From positions 9,384,102-9,448,101 of the forward strand of contig CM040453.1 in assembly GCA_022749755.1 (NCBI GenBank): a DNA stretch of 64,000 bases, in the 5' to 3' direction. A program made the position numbers and the translations under genes. Numbering within the stretch: position 1 is the first letter of the stretch; every line of letters begins with the position of its first letter. Below are positions 1 to 14,219 of the stretch, piece after piece. The notes below the pieces were generated by a model. That model worked only from the letters and a program-made list of their open reading frames with translations. It had not been told where the DNA came from and ran no database searches. Source of the DNA: Azadirachta indica (taxonomy: Eukaryota; Streptophyta; Magnoliopsida; Sapindales; Meliaceae).

Positions 1-3000
1 GTTTCGCCGCAAGGAAAAAAAATCTTCTGTCATAATGAAATTGTTCAGTAAGCCGCATTGAAGACATTATCAGCCATGTTGATGATGTTTTCACGCTTAA
101 TGAAGAGATTTTGGATCGTTTGTCGAGATTTTCAGACGTAATAAATATTCTTCCGTCGCTACGAAGAAATCTTTCGTCGTGATGAACAATGTTTGTTTCG
201 TTGTCATGAACAATTGTTTCGCCGCAAGGAAAAAATCTTCTGTCATAATGAATAATTGTTCAGTAAGCCGCATTGAAGACATTATCAGCCATGTTGATGA
301 TGTTTTCACGCTTAATGAAGAGATTTTGGATCGTTTGTCGAGATTTTTTCAGACGTAATAAATATTCTTCCGTCGTTAGGAAGAAATCTTTCGTCGTGAT
401 GAACAATTGTTTCGTCGTGATGAACAATTGTTTCGCCGCAAGGAAAAAAATCTTCTGTCATAATGAATAATTGTTCAGTAAGCCGCATTGAAGACATTAT
501 CAGCCATGTTGATGATGTTTTCACGCTTAATGAAGAGATTTTGGATCGTTTGTCGAGATTTTCAGACGTAATAAATATTCTTCCGTCGTTACGAAGAAAT
601 CTTTCGTCGTGATGAACAATTGTTTCGTTGTCATGAACAATTGTTTCGCCGCAAGGAAAAAATCTTCTGTCATAATGAATAATTGTTCAGTAAGCCGCAT
701 TGAAGACATTATCAGCCATGTTGATGATGTTTTCACGCTTAATGAAGAGATTTTGGATCGTTTGTCGAGATTTTCAGACGTAATAAATATTCTTCCGTCG
801 TTAGGAAGAAATCTTTCGTCGTGATGAACAATTGTTTTTCGTGTCATGAACAATTGTTTTTCGCCGCAAAAAAATCTTCTGTCATAATGAATAATTGTTC
901 AGTAAGCCGCATTGAAGACATTATCAGCCATGTTGATGATGTTTTCACGCTTAATGAAGAGATTTTGGATCGTTTGTCGAGATTTTCAGACGTAATAAAT
1001 ATTCTTCCGTCGTTACGAAGAAATCTTTCGTCGTGATGAACAATTGTTTCGTGTCATGAACAATTGTTTCGCCGCAAGCAAAAAAAAAAAATCTTCTGTC
1101 ATAATGAATAATTGTTCAGTAAGCCGCATTGAAGACATTATCAGCCATGTTGATGATGTTTTCACGCTTAATGAAGAGATTTTGGATCGTTTGTCGAGAT
1201 TTTCAGACGTAATAAATATTCTTCCGTCGTTACGAAGAAATCTTTCGTCGTGATGAACAATTGTTTCGTTGTCATGAACAATTGTTTCGCCGCAAGGAAA
1301 AAATCTTCTGTCATAATGAATAATTGTTCAGTAAGCCGCATTGAAGACATTATCAGCCATGTTGATGATGTTTTCACGCTTAATGAAGAGATTTTGGATC
1401 GTTTGTCGAGATTTTCAGACGTAATAAATATTCTTCCGTCGTTAGGAAGAAATCTTTTCGTCGTGATGAAATAATTGTTTCGTGTCATGAACATTTTTCG
1501 CCGCAAGGAAAAAATCTTCTGTCATAATGAATAATTGTTCAGTAAGCCGCATTGAAGACATTATCAGCCATGTTGATGATGTTTTCACGCTTAATGAAGA
1601 GATTTTGGATCGTTTGTCGAGATTTTCAGACGTAATAAATATTCTTTCCGTCGCTACGAAGAAATCTTTCTTTCGTCGTGATGAATAATTGTTTCGTTGT
1701 CATGAACAATTGTTTCGCCGCAAGAAAAAAATCTTCTGTCATAATGAATAATTGTTCAGTAAGCCGCATTGAAGACATTATCAGCCATGTTGATGATGTT
1801 TTCACGCTTAATGAAGAGATTTTGGATCGTTTGTCGAGATTTTCAGACGTAATAAATATTCTTCCGTCGTTAGGAAGAAATCTTTCGTCGTGATGAACAA
1901 TTGTTTCGTTGTCATGAACAATTGTTTCGCCGCAAGGAAAAAAATCTTCTGTCATAATGAATAATTGTTCAGTAAGCCGCATTGAAGACATTATCAGCCC
2001 ATGTGATGATGATGTTTTCACGCTTAATGAAGAGATTTTGGATCGTTTGTCGAGATTTTCAGACGTAATAAATATTCTTCCGTCGTTACGAAGAAATCTT
2101 TCGTCGTGATGAATAATTGTTTCGTTGTCATGAACAATTGTTTCGCCGCAAGGAAAAAATCTTCTGTCATAATGAATAATTGTTCAGTAAGCCGCATTGA
2201 AGACATTATCAGCCATGTTGATGATGTTTTCACGCTTAATGAAGAGATTTTGGATCGTTTGTCGAGATTTTCAGACGTAATAAATATTCTTCCGTCGTTA
2301 GGAAGAAATCTTTCGTCGTGATGAACAATTGTTTCGTCGTCATGAACAATTGTTTCGCCGCAAGGAAAAAAATCTTCTGTCATAATGAATAATTGTTCAG
2401 TAAGCCGCATTGAAGACATTATCAGCCATGTTGATGATGTTTTCACGCTTAATGAAGAGATTTTGGATCGTTTGTCGAGATTTTCAGACGTAATAAATAT
2501 TCTTCCGTCGTTACGAAGAAATCTTTCGTCGTGATGAATAATTGTTTCGTGTCATGAACAATTGTTTCGCCGCAAGGAAAAAATCTTCTGTCATAATGAA
2601 TAATTGTTCAGTAAGCCGCATTGAAGACATTATCAGCCATGTTGATGATGTTTTCACGCTTAATGAAGAGATTTTGGATCGTTTGTCGAGATTTTCAGAC
2701 GTAATAAATATTCTTCCGTCGTTACGAAGAAAAATCTTTCGTCGTGATGAACAATTGTTTCGTTGTCATGAACAATTGTTTCGCCGCAAGGAAAAAATCT
2801 TCTGTCATAATGAATAATTGTTCAGTAAGCCGCATTGAAGACATTATCAGCCATGTTGATGATGTTTTCACGCTTAATGAAGAGATTTTGGATCGTTTGT
2901 CGAGATTTTCAGACGTAATAAATATTCTTCCGTCGTTAGGAAGAAATCTTTCGTCGTGATGAACAATTGTTTCGTCGTGATGAACAATTGTTTCGCCGCA

Positions 3001-6000
3001 AGGGAAAAATCTTCTGTCATAATGAATAATTGTTCAGTAAGCCGCATTGAAGACATTATCAGCCATGTTGATGATGTTTTCACGCTTAATGAAGAGATTT
3101 TGGATCGTTTGTCGAGATTTTCAGACGTAATAAAATATTCTTCCGTCGCTACGAAGAAATCTTTCGTCGTGATGAATGTTTTGTTTCGTTGTCATGAACA
3201 ATTGTTTCGCCGCAAGGAAAAAATCTTCTGTCATAATGAATAATTGTTCAGTAAGCCGCATTGAAGACATTATCAGCCATGTTGATGATGTTTTCACGCT
3301 TAATGAAGAGATTTTGGATCGTTTGTCGAGATTTTCAGACGTAATAAATATTATTTCCGTCGTTAGGAAGAAATCTTTCGTCGTGATGAACAATTGTTTC
3401 GTCGTGATGAACAATTGTTTCGCCGCAAGGAAAAAAAATCTTCTGTCATAATGAATAATTGTTCAGTAAGCCGCATTGAAGACATTATCAGCCATGTTGA
3501 TGATGATGTTTTCACGCTTAATGAAGAGATTTTGGATCGTTTGTCGAGATTTTCAGACGTAATAAATATTCTTCCGTCGTTACGAAGAAATCTTTCGTCG
3601 TGATGAACAATTGTTTTTGTCATGAACAATTGTTTCGCCGCAAGGAAAAAATCTTCTGTCATAATGAATAATTGTTCAGTAAGCCGCATTGAAGACATTA
3701 TCAGCCATGTGATGATGATGTTTTCACGCTTAATGAAGAGATTTTGGATCGTTTGTCGAGATTTTCAGACGTAATAAATATATTCTTCCGTCGCTACGAA
3801 GAAATCTTTCGTCGTGATGAATAATTGTTTCGTTGTCATGAACAATTGTTTCGCCGCAAGGAAAAAATCTTCTGTCATAATGAATAATTGTTCAGTAAGC
3901 CGCATTGAAGACATTATCAGCCATGTTGATGATGTTTTCACGCTTAATGAAGAGATTTTGGATCGTTTGTCGAGATTTTCAGACGTAATAAATATTCTTC
4001 CGTCGTTAGGAAGAAATCTTTCGTCGTGATGAACAATTGTTTCGTTGTCATGAACAATTGTTTCGCCGCAAGGAAAAAAAAATCTTCTGTCATAATGAAT
4101 AATTGTTCAGTAAGCCGCATTGAAGACATTATCAGCCATGTTGATGATGTTTTCACGCTTAATGAAGAGATTTTGGATCGTTTGTCGAGATTTTCAGACG
4201 TAATAAATATTCTTCCGTCGCTACGAAGAAATCTTTCGTCGTGATGAACAACTGTTTCGTTGTCATGAACAATTGTTTCGCCTCAAGGAAAAAATCTTCT
4301 GTCATAATGAATAATTGTTCAGTAAGCCGCATTGAAGACATTATCAGCCATGTTGATGATGTTTTCACGCTTAATGAAGAGATTTTGGATCGTTTGTCGA
4401 GATTTTCAGACGTAATAAATATTCTTCCGTCGCTACGAAGAAATCTTTCGTCGTGATGAATAATTGTTTCGTTGTCATGAACAATTGTTTTCGCCGCAAG
4501 GAAAAAATCTTCTGTCATAATGAATAATTGTTCAGTAAGCCGCATTGAAGACATTATCAGCCATGTTGATGATGTTTTCACGCTTAATGAAGAGATTTTG
4601 GATCGTTTGTCGAGATTTTCAGACGTAATAAATATTCTTCCGTCGTTAGGAAGAAATCTTTCGTCGTGATGAACAATTGTTTCGTGTCATGAACAATTGT
4701 TTCGCCGCAAGGAAAAAATCTTCTGTCATAATGAATAATTGTTCAGTAAGCCGCATTGAAGACATTATCAGCCATGTTGATGATGTTTTCACGCTTAATG
4801 AAGAGATTTTGGATCGTTTGTCGAGATTTTCAGACGTAATAAATATTCTTCCGTCGTACGAAGAAATCTTTCGTCGTGATGAATAATTGTTTCGTTGTCA
4901 TGAACAATTGTTTCGCCGCAAGGAAAAAATCTTCTGTCATAATGAATAATTGTTCAGTAAGCCGCATTGAAGACATTATCAGCCATGTTGATGATGTTTT
5001 CACGCTTAATGAAGAGATTTTGGATCGTTTGTCGAGATTTTCAGACGTAATAAATATTCTTCCGTCGTTAGGAAGAAATCTTTCGTCGTGATGAACAATT
5101 GTTTCGTCGTCATGAACAATTGTTTTTCGCCGCAAGGAAAAAATCTTCTGTCATAATGAATAATTGTTCAGTAAGCCGCATTGAAGACATTATCAGCCAT
5201 GTTGATGATGTTTTCACGCTTAATGAAGAGATTTTGGATCGTTTGTCGAGATTTTCAGACGTAAAAATATTCTTCCGTCGTTACGAAGAAATCTTTCGTC
5301 GTGATGAATGAACAATTGTTTCGTCGTCATGAACAATTGTTTCGCCGCAAGGAAAAAATCTTCTGTCATAATGAATAATTGTTCAGTAAGCCGCATTGAA
5401 GACATTATCAGCCATGTTGATGATGTTTTCACGCTTAATGAAGAGATTTTGGATCGTTTGTCGAGATTTTCAGACGTAATAAATATTCTTCCGTCGTTAG
5501 GAAGAAATCTTTCGTCGTGATGAACAATTGTTTCGTGATGAACAATTGTTTCGCCGCGCAAGGAAAAAAATCTTCTGTCATAATGAATAATTGTTCAGTA
5601 AGCCGCATTGAAGACATTATCAGCCATGTTGATGATGTTTTCACGCTTAATGAAGAGATTTTGGATCGTTTGTCGAGATTTTCAGACGTAATAAATATTC
5701 TTCTTCCGTCGTTACGAAGAAATCTTTCGTCGTGATGAACAATTGTTTCGTTGTCATGAACAATTGTTTCGCCGCAAGGAAAAAATCTTCTGTCATAATG
5801 AATAATTGTTCAGTAAGCCGCATTGAAGACATTATCAGCCATGTTGATGATGTTTTCACGCTTAATGAAGAGATTTTGGATCGTTTGTCGAGATTTTCAG
5901 ACGTAATAAATATTCTTCCGTCGTTAGGAAGAAATCTTTCGTCGTGATGAACAATTGTTTCGTCGTCATGAACAATTGTTTCGCCGCAAGGAAAAAATCT

Positions 6001-9000
6001 TCTGTCATAATGAATAATTGTTCAGTAAGCCGCATTGAAGACATTATCAGCCATGTTGATGATGTTTTCACGCTTAATGAAGAGATTTTGGATCGTTTGT
6101 CGAGATTTTCAGACGTAATAAATATTCTTCCGTCGCTACGAAGAAATCTTTCGTCGTGATGAACAAATTGTTTCGTTGTCATGAACAATTGTTTCGCCGC
6201 AAGGAAAAAATCTTCTGTCATAATGAATAATTGTTCAGTAAGCCGCATTGAAGACATTATCAGCCATGTTGATGATGTTTTCACGCTTAATGAAGAGATT
6301 TTGGATCGTTTGTCGAGATTTTCAGACGTAATAAATATTCTTCCGTCGCTACGAAGAAATCTTTCGTCGTGATGAATAATTGTTTCGTGTCATGAACAAT
6401 TGTTTCGCCGCAAGGAAAAAATCTTCTGTCATAATGAATAATTGTTCAGTAAGCCGCATTGAAGACATTATCAGCCATGTTGATGATGTTTTCACGCTTA
6501 ATGAAGAGATTTTGGATCGTTTGTCGAGATTTTCAGACGTAATAATATTCTTCCGTCGTTAGGAAGAAATCTTTCGTCGTGATGAAACAATTGTTTCGTT
6601 GTCATGAACAATTGTTTCGCCGCAAGGAAAAAATCTTCTGTCATAATGAATAATTGTTCAGTAAGCCGCATTGAAGACATTATCAGCCATGTTGATGATG
6701 TTTTCACGCTTAATGAAGAGATTTTGGATCGTTTGTCGAGATTTTCAGACGTAATAATATTATTCTTCCGTCGTTACGAAGAAATCTTTCGTCGTGATGA
6801 ACAATTGTTTCGTTGTCATGAACAATTGTTTCGCCGCAAGGAAAAAATCTTCTGTCATAATGAATAATTGTTCAGTAAGCCGCATTGAAGACATTATCAG
6901 CCATGTTGATGATGTTTTCACGCTTAATGAAGAGATTTTGGATCGTTTGTCGAGATTTTCAGACGTAATAAATATTCTTCCGTCGTTAGGAAGAAATCTT
7001 TCGTCGTGATGAACAATTGTTTCGTGTCATGAACAATTGTTTCGCCGCAAGGAAAAAATCTTCTGTCATAATGAATAATTGTTCAGTAAGCCGCATTGAA
7101 GACATTATCAGCCATGTTGATGATGTTTTCACGCTTAATGAAGAGATTTTGGATCGTTTGTCGAGATTTTCAGACGTAATAAATATTCTTCCGTCGCTAC
7201 GAAGAAATCTTTCGTCGTGATGAACAATTGTTTCGTTGTCATGAACAATTGTTTCGCCGCAAGGAAAAAATCTTCTGTCATAATGAATAATTGTTCAGTA
7301 AGCCGCATTGAAGACATTATCAGCCATGTTGATGATGTTTTCACGCTTAATGAAGAGATTTTGGATCGTTTGTCGAGATTTTCAGACGTAATAAATATTC
7401 TTCCGTCGTTAGGAAGAAATCTTTCGTCGTGATGAACAATTGTTTCGTCGTGTCATGAACAATTGTTTCGCCGCAAGGAAAAAATCTTCTGTCATAATGA
7501 ATAATTGTTCAGTAAGCCGCATTGAAGACATTATCAGCCATGTTGATGATGTTTTCACGCTTAATGAAGAGATTTTGGATCGTTTGTCGAGATTTTCAGA
7601 CGTAATAAATATTCTTCCGTCGTTACGAAGAAATCTTTCGTCGTGATGAATAATTGTTTCGTTGTCATGAACAATTGTTTCGCCGCAAGGAAAAAATCTT
7701 CTGTCATAATGAATAATTGTTCAGTAAGCCGCATTGAAGACATTATCAGCCATGTTGATGATGTTTTCACGCTTAATGAAGAGATTTTGGATCGTTTGTC
7801 GAGATTTTCAGACGTAATAAATATTCTTCCGTCGTTACGAAGAAATCTTTCGTCGTGATGAACAATTGTTTCGTCGTCATGAACAATTGTTTCGCCGCAA
7901 GGAAAAAATCTTCTGTCATAATGAATAATTGTTCAGTAAGCCGCATTGAAGACATTATCAGCCATGTTGATGATGTTTTCACGCTTAATGAAGAGATTTT
8001 GGATCGTTTGTCGAGATTTTCAGACGTAATAAATATTCTTCCGTCGTTACGAAGAAATCTTTCGTCGTGATGAATAATTGTTTCGTGTCATGAACAATTG
8101 TTTCGCCGCAAGGAAAAAATCTTCTGTCATAATGAATAATTGTTCAGTAAGCCGCATTGAAGACATTATCAGCCATGTTGATGATGTTTTCACGCTTAAT
8201 GAACAGATTTTGGATCGTTTGTCGAGATTTTCAGACGTAATAAATATTCTTCCGTCGTTAGGAAGAAATCTTTCGTCGTGATGAACAATTGTTTCGTCGT
8301 CATGAACAATTGTTTCGCCGCAAGGAAAAAATCTTCTGTCATAATGAATAAATGTTCAGTAAGCCGCATTGAAGACATTATCAGCCATGTTGATGATGTT
8401 TTCACGCTTAATGAAGAGATTTTGGATCGTTTGTCGAGATTTTCAGACGTAATAAATATTCTTCCGTCGCTACGAAGAAATCTTTCGTCGTGATGAACAA
8501 TTGTTTTCGTTGTCATGAACAATTGTTTCGCCGCAAGGAAAAAATCTTCTGTCATAATGAATAATTGTTCAGTAGCCGCATTGAAGACATTATCAGCCAT
8601 GTTGATGATGTTTTCACGCTTAATGAAGAGATTTTGGATCGTTTGTCGAGATTTTCAGACGTAATAAAATATTCTTCCGTCGTTAGGAAGAAATCTTTCG
8701 TCGTGATGAACAATTGTTTCGTCGTCGTGATGAACAATTGTTTCGCCGCAAGGAAAAAATCTTCTGTCATAATGAATAATTGTTCAGTAAGCCGCATTGA
8801 AGACATTATCAGCCATGTTGATGATGTTTTCACGCTTAATGAAGAGATTTTGGATCGTTTGTCGAGATTTTCAGACGTAATAAATATTCTTCCGTCGTTA
8901 CGAAGAAATCTTTCGTCGTGATGAACAATTGTTTCGTCGTCATGAACAATTGTTTCGCCGCAAGGAAAAAATCTTCTGTCATAATGAATAATTGTTCAGT

Positions 9001-9300
9001 AAGCCGCATTGAAGACATTATCAGCCATGTTGATGATGTTTTCACGCTTAATGAAGAGATTTTGGATCGTTTGTCGAGATTTTCAGACGTAATAAATATT
9101 CTTCCGTCGTTAGGAAGAAATCTTTCGTCGTGATGAAATTGTTTCGTCGTCATGAACAATTGTTTCGCCGCAAGGAAAAAATCTTCTGTCATAATGAATA
9201 ATTGTTCAGTAAGCCGCATTGAAGACATTATCAGCCATGTTGATGATGTTTTCACGCTTAATGAAGAGATTTTGGATCGTTTGTCGAGATTTTCAGACGT
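1..9300 (+). repeat. Left array segment with frequent small indels
   Basis: The monomers are the ordinary 212-bp type, but many carry a one- to three-base length change. The A-run after GCCGCAAGG, normally six, grows to seven to nine, and to about a dozen at 1080-1091. There are extra T's in TTTTTCG (833-841, 857-862), duplicated GAT triplets (3497-3509) and dropped bases (TTTCGTGTCATG at 1048-1059). Substitutions are comparatively few. The mix resembles residual consensus error in an under-polished repeat more than mutational ageing, but I cannot exclude real variation. The right-hand boundary is gradual and approximate. Confidence 0.7.
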
Positions 9301-12300
9301 AATAAATATTCTTCCGTCGTTAGGAAGAAATCTTTCGTCGTGATGAACAATTGTTTCGTCGTCATGAACAATTGTTTCGCCGCAAGGAAAAAATCTTCTG
9401 TCATAATGAATAATTGTTCAGTAAGCCGCATTGAAGACATTATCAGCCATGTTGATGATGTTTTCACGCTTAATGAAGAGATTTTGGATCGTTTGTCGAT
9501 ATTTTCAGACGTAATAAATATTCTTCCGTCGCTACGAAGAAATCTTTCGTCGTGATGAACAATTGTTTCGTTGTCATGAACAATTGTTTCGCCGCAAGGA
9601 AAAAATCTTCTGTCATAATGAATAATTGTTCAGTAAGCCGCATTGAAGACATTATCAGCCATGTTGATGATGTTTTCACGCTTAATGAAGAGATTTTGGA
9701 TCGTTTGTCGAGATTTTCAGACGTAATAAAGTATTCTTCCGTCGTTAGGAAGAAATCTTTCGTCGTGATGAACAATTGCTTCGTCGTGATGAACAATTGT
9801 TTCGCCGCAAGGAAAAAATCTTCTGTCATAATGAATAATTGTTCAGTAAGCCGCATTGAAGACATTATCAGCCATGTTGATGATGTTTTCACGCTTAATG
9901 AAGAGATTTTGGATCGTTTGTCGAGATTTTCAGACGTAATAAATATTCTTCCGTCGTTAGGAAGAAATCTTTCGTCGTGATGAACAATTGTTTCGTCGTC
10001 ATGAACAATTGTTTCGCCGCAAGGAAAAAATCTTCTGTCATAATGAATAATTGTTCAGTAAGCCGCATTGAAGACATTATCAGCCATGTTGATGATGTTT
10101 TCACGCTTAATGAAGAGATTTTGGATCGTTTGTCGAGATTTTCAGACGTAATAAATATTCTTCCGTCGTTAGGAAGAAATCTTTCGTCGTGATGAACAAT
10201 TGCTTCGTCGTGATGAACAATTGTTTCGCCGCAAGGAAAAAATCTTCTGTCATAATGAATAATTGTTCAGTAAGCCGCATTGAAGACATTATCAGCCATG
10301 TTGATGATGTTTTCACGCTTAATGAAGAGATTTTGGATCGTTTGTCGATATTTTCAGACGTAATAAATATTCTTCCGTCGCTACGAAGAAATCTTTCGTC
10401 GTGATGAACAACTGTTTCGTTGTCATGAACAATTGTTTCGCCGCAAGGAAAAAATCTTCTGTCATAATGAATAATTGTTCAGTAAGCCGCATTGAAGACA
10501 TTATCAGCCATGTTGATGATGTTTTCACGCTTAATGAAGAGATTTTGGATCGTTTGTCGAGATTTTCAGACGTAATAAATATTCTTCCGTCGCTACGAAG
10601 AAATCTTTCGTCGTGATGAATAATTGTTTCGTTGTCATGAACAATTGTTTCGCCGCAAGGAAAAAATCTTCTGTCATAATGAATAATTGTTCAGTAAGCC
10701 GCATTGAAGACATTATCAGCCATGTTGATGATGTTTTCACGCTTAATGAAGAGATTTTGGATCGTTTGTCGAGATTTTCAGACGTAATAAAATATTCTTC
10801 CGTCGCTACGAAGAAATCTTTCGTCGTGATGAATAATTGTTTCGTTGTCATGAACAATTGTTTCGCCGCAAGGAAAAAATCTTCTGTCATAATGAATAAT
10901 TGTTCAGTAAGCCGCATTGAAGACATTATCAGCCATGTTGATGATGTTTTCACGCTTAATGAAGAGATTTTGGATCGTTTGTCGAGATTTTCAGACGTAA
11001 TAAATATTCTTCCGTCGTTAGGAAGAAATCTTTCGTCGTGATGAACAATTGTTTCGTGATGAACAATTGTTTCGCCGCAAGGAAAAAATCTTCTGTCATA
11101 ATGAATAATTGTTCAGTAAGCCGCATTGAAGACATTATCAGCCATGTTGATGATGTTTTCACGCTTAATGAAGAGATTTTGGATCGTTTGTCGAGATTTT
11201 CAGACGTAATAAAATATTCTTCCGTCGCTACGAAGAAATCTTTCGTCGTGATGAACAATTGTTTCGTCGTCATGAACAATTGTTTCGCCGCAAGGAAAAA
11301 ATCTTCTGTCATAATGAATAATTGTTCAGTAAGCCGCATTGAAGACATTATCAGCCATGTTGATGATGTTTTCACGCTTAATGAAGAGATTTTGGATCGT
11401 TTGTCGAGATTTTCAGACGTAATAAGTATTCTTCCGTCGTTAGGAAGAAATCTTTCGTCGTGATGAACAACTGTTTCGTCGTGATGAACAATTGTTTCGC
11501 CGCAAGGAAAAAATCTTCTGTCATAATGAATAAATGTTCAGTAAGCCGCATTGAAGACATTATCAGCCATGTTGATGATGTTTTCACGCTTAATGAAGAG
11601 ATTTTGGATCGTTTGTCGAGATTTTCAGACGTAATAAGTATTCTTCCGTCGCTACGAAGAAATCTTTCGTCGTGATGAACAACTGTTTCGTTGTCATGAA
11701 CAATTGTTTCGCCGCAAGGAAAAAATCTTCTGTCATAATGAATAATTGTTCAGTAAGCCGCATTGAAGACATTATCAGCCATGTTGATGATGTTTTCACG
11801 CTTAATGAAGAGATTTTGGATCGTTTGTCGAGATTTTCAGACGTAATAAATATTCTCCGTCGTTACGAAGAAAATTCTTCGTCGTGATGAAAAATTGTTT
11901 CGTCGTGATGAACAATTGTTTCGCCGCAAGGAAAAAATCTTCTGTCATAATGAATAATTGTTCAGTAAGCCGCATTGAAGACATTATCAGCCATGTTGAT
12001 GATGTTTTCACGCTTAATGAAGAGATTTTGGATCGTTTGTCGAGATTTTCAGACGTAATAAATATTCTTCCGTCGCTACGAAGAAATCTTTCGTCGTGAT
12101 GAATAATTGTTTCGTTGTCAGGAACAATTGTTTCGCCGTAAGGAAAAAATCTTCTGTCATAATGAATAATTGTTCAGTAAGCCGCATTGAAGACATTATC
12201 AGCCATGTTGATGATGTTTTCACGCTTAATGAAGAGATTTTGGATCGTTTGTCGAGATTTTCAGACGTAATAAATATTCTTCCGTCGTTAGGAAGAAATC

Positions 12301-14188
12301 TTTCGTCGTGATGAACAACTGTTTCGTCGTGATGAACAATTGTTTCGCCGCAAGGAAAAAATCTTCTGTCATAATGAATAATTGTTCAGTAAGCCGCATT
12401 GAAGACATTATCAGCCATGTTGATGATGTTTTCACGCTTAATGAAGAGATTTTGGATCGTTTGTCGAGATTTTCAGACGTAATAAGTATTCTTCCGTCGT
12501 TAGGAAGAAATCTTTCGTCGTGATGAACAACTGTTTCGTTGTCATGAACAATTGTTTCGCCTCAAGGAAAAAATCTTCTGTCATAATGAATAATTGTTCA
12601 GTAAGCCGCATTGAAGACATTATCAGCCATGTTGATGATGTTTTCACGCTTAATGAAGAGATTTTGGATCGTTTGTCAAGATTTTCAGACGTAATAAGTA
12701 TTCTTCCGTCGCTACGAAGAAATCTTTCGTCGTGATGAACAACTGTTTCGTTGTCATGAACAATTGTTTCGCCTCAAGGAAAAAATCTTCTGTCATAATG
12801 AATAATTGTTCAGTAAGCCGCATTGAAGACATTATCAGCCATGTTGATGATGTTTTCACGCTTAATGAAGAGATTTTGGATCGTTTGTCGAGATTTTCAG
12901 ACGTAATAAGTATTCTTCCGTCGTTAGGAAGAAATCTTTCGTCGTGATGAACAACTGTTTCGTCGTGATGAACAATTGTTTCGCCGCAAGGAAAAAATGT
13001 TCTGTCATAATGAATAATTGTTCAGTAAGCCGCATTGAAGACATTATCAGCCATGTTGACGATGTTTTCACGCTTAATGAAGAGATTTTGGATCGTTTGT
13101 CGATATTTTCAGACGTAATAAATATTCTTCCGTCCCTACGAAGAAATCTTTCGTCGTGATGAATAATTGTTTCGTTGTCATGAACAATTGTTTCGCCGCA
13201 AGGAAAAAATCTTCTGTCATAATGAATAATTGTTCAGTAAGCCGCATTGAAGACATTATCAGCCATGTTGATGATGTTTTCACGCTTAATGAAGAGATTT
13301 TGGATCGTTTGTCGAGATTTTCAGACGTAATAAATATTCTTCCGTCGCTACGAAGAAATCTTTCGTCGTGATGAATAATTGTTTCGTTGTCATGAACAAT
13401 TGTTTCGCCGCAAGGAAAAAATCTTCTGTCATAATGAATAATTGTTCAGTAAGCCGCATTGAAGACTTTATCAGCCATGCTGATGATGTTTTCACGCTTA
13501 ATGAAGAGATTTTGGATCGTTTGTCGAGATTTTCAGACGTAATAAGTATTCTTCCGTCGTTAGGAAGAAATCTTTCGTCGTGATGAACAACTGTTTCGTT
13601 GTCATGAACAATTGTTTCGCCTCAAGGAAAAAATCTTCTGTCATAATGAATAATTGTTCAGTAAGCCGCATTGAAGACATTATCAGCCATGTTGATGATG
13701 TTTTCACGCTTAATGAAGAGATTTTGGATCGTTTGTCGAGATTTTCAGACGTAATAAATATTCTTCCGTCGCTACGAAGAAATCTTTCGTCGTGATGAAT
13801 AATTGTTTCGTTGTCATGAACAATTGTTTCGCCGCAAGGAAAAAATCTTCTGTCATAATGAATAATTGTTCAGTAAGCCGCATTGAAGACATTATCAGCC
13901 ATGTTGATGATGTTTTCACGCTTAATGAAGAGATTTTGGATCGTTTGTCGAGATTTTCAGACGTAATAAATATTCTTCCGTCGTTAGGAAGAAATCTTTC
14001 GTCGTGATGAACAATTGTTTCGTCGTCATGAACAATTGTTTCGCCGCAAGGAAAAAATCTTCTGTCATAATGAATAATTGTTCAGTAAGCCGCATTGAAG
14101 ACATTATCAGCCATGTTGATGATGTTTTCACGCTTAATGAAGAGATTTTGGATCGTTTGTCGAGATTTTCAGACGTAATAAATATTCT

Positions 14189-14219
14189 TCCGTCGTTACG
14201 AAATCTACGAAGAAATCTT
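14189..14219 (+). repeat. 9-bp internal duplication at a monomer junction
   Basis: The junction reads CGTTACGAAATC then TACGAAGAAATC, a nine-base gain that looks like a partial copy of the junction itself. It keeps the frame of the local ORFs but has no other visible consequence. Confidence 0.8.

Noticed and set aside
1078..1092. Long A-tract as a poly(A) tail of a retroposed sequence
   Set aside because: It is the normal six-base A-run after GCCGCAAGG lengthened in place; both sides continue as ordinary monomer.
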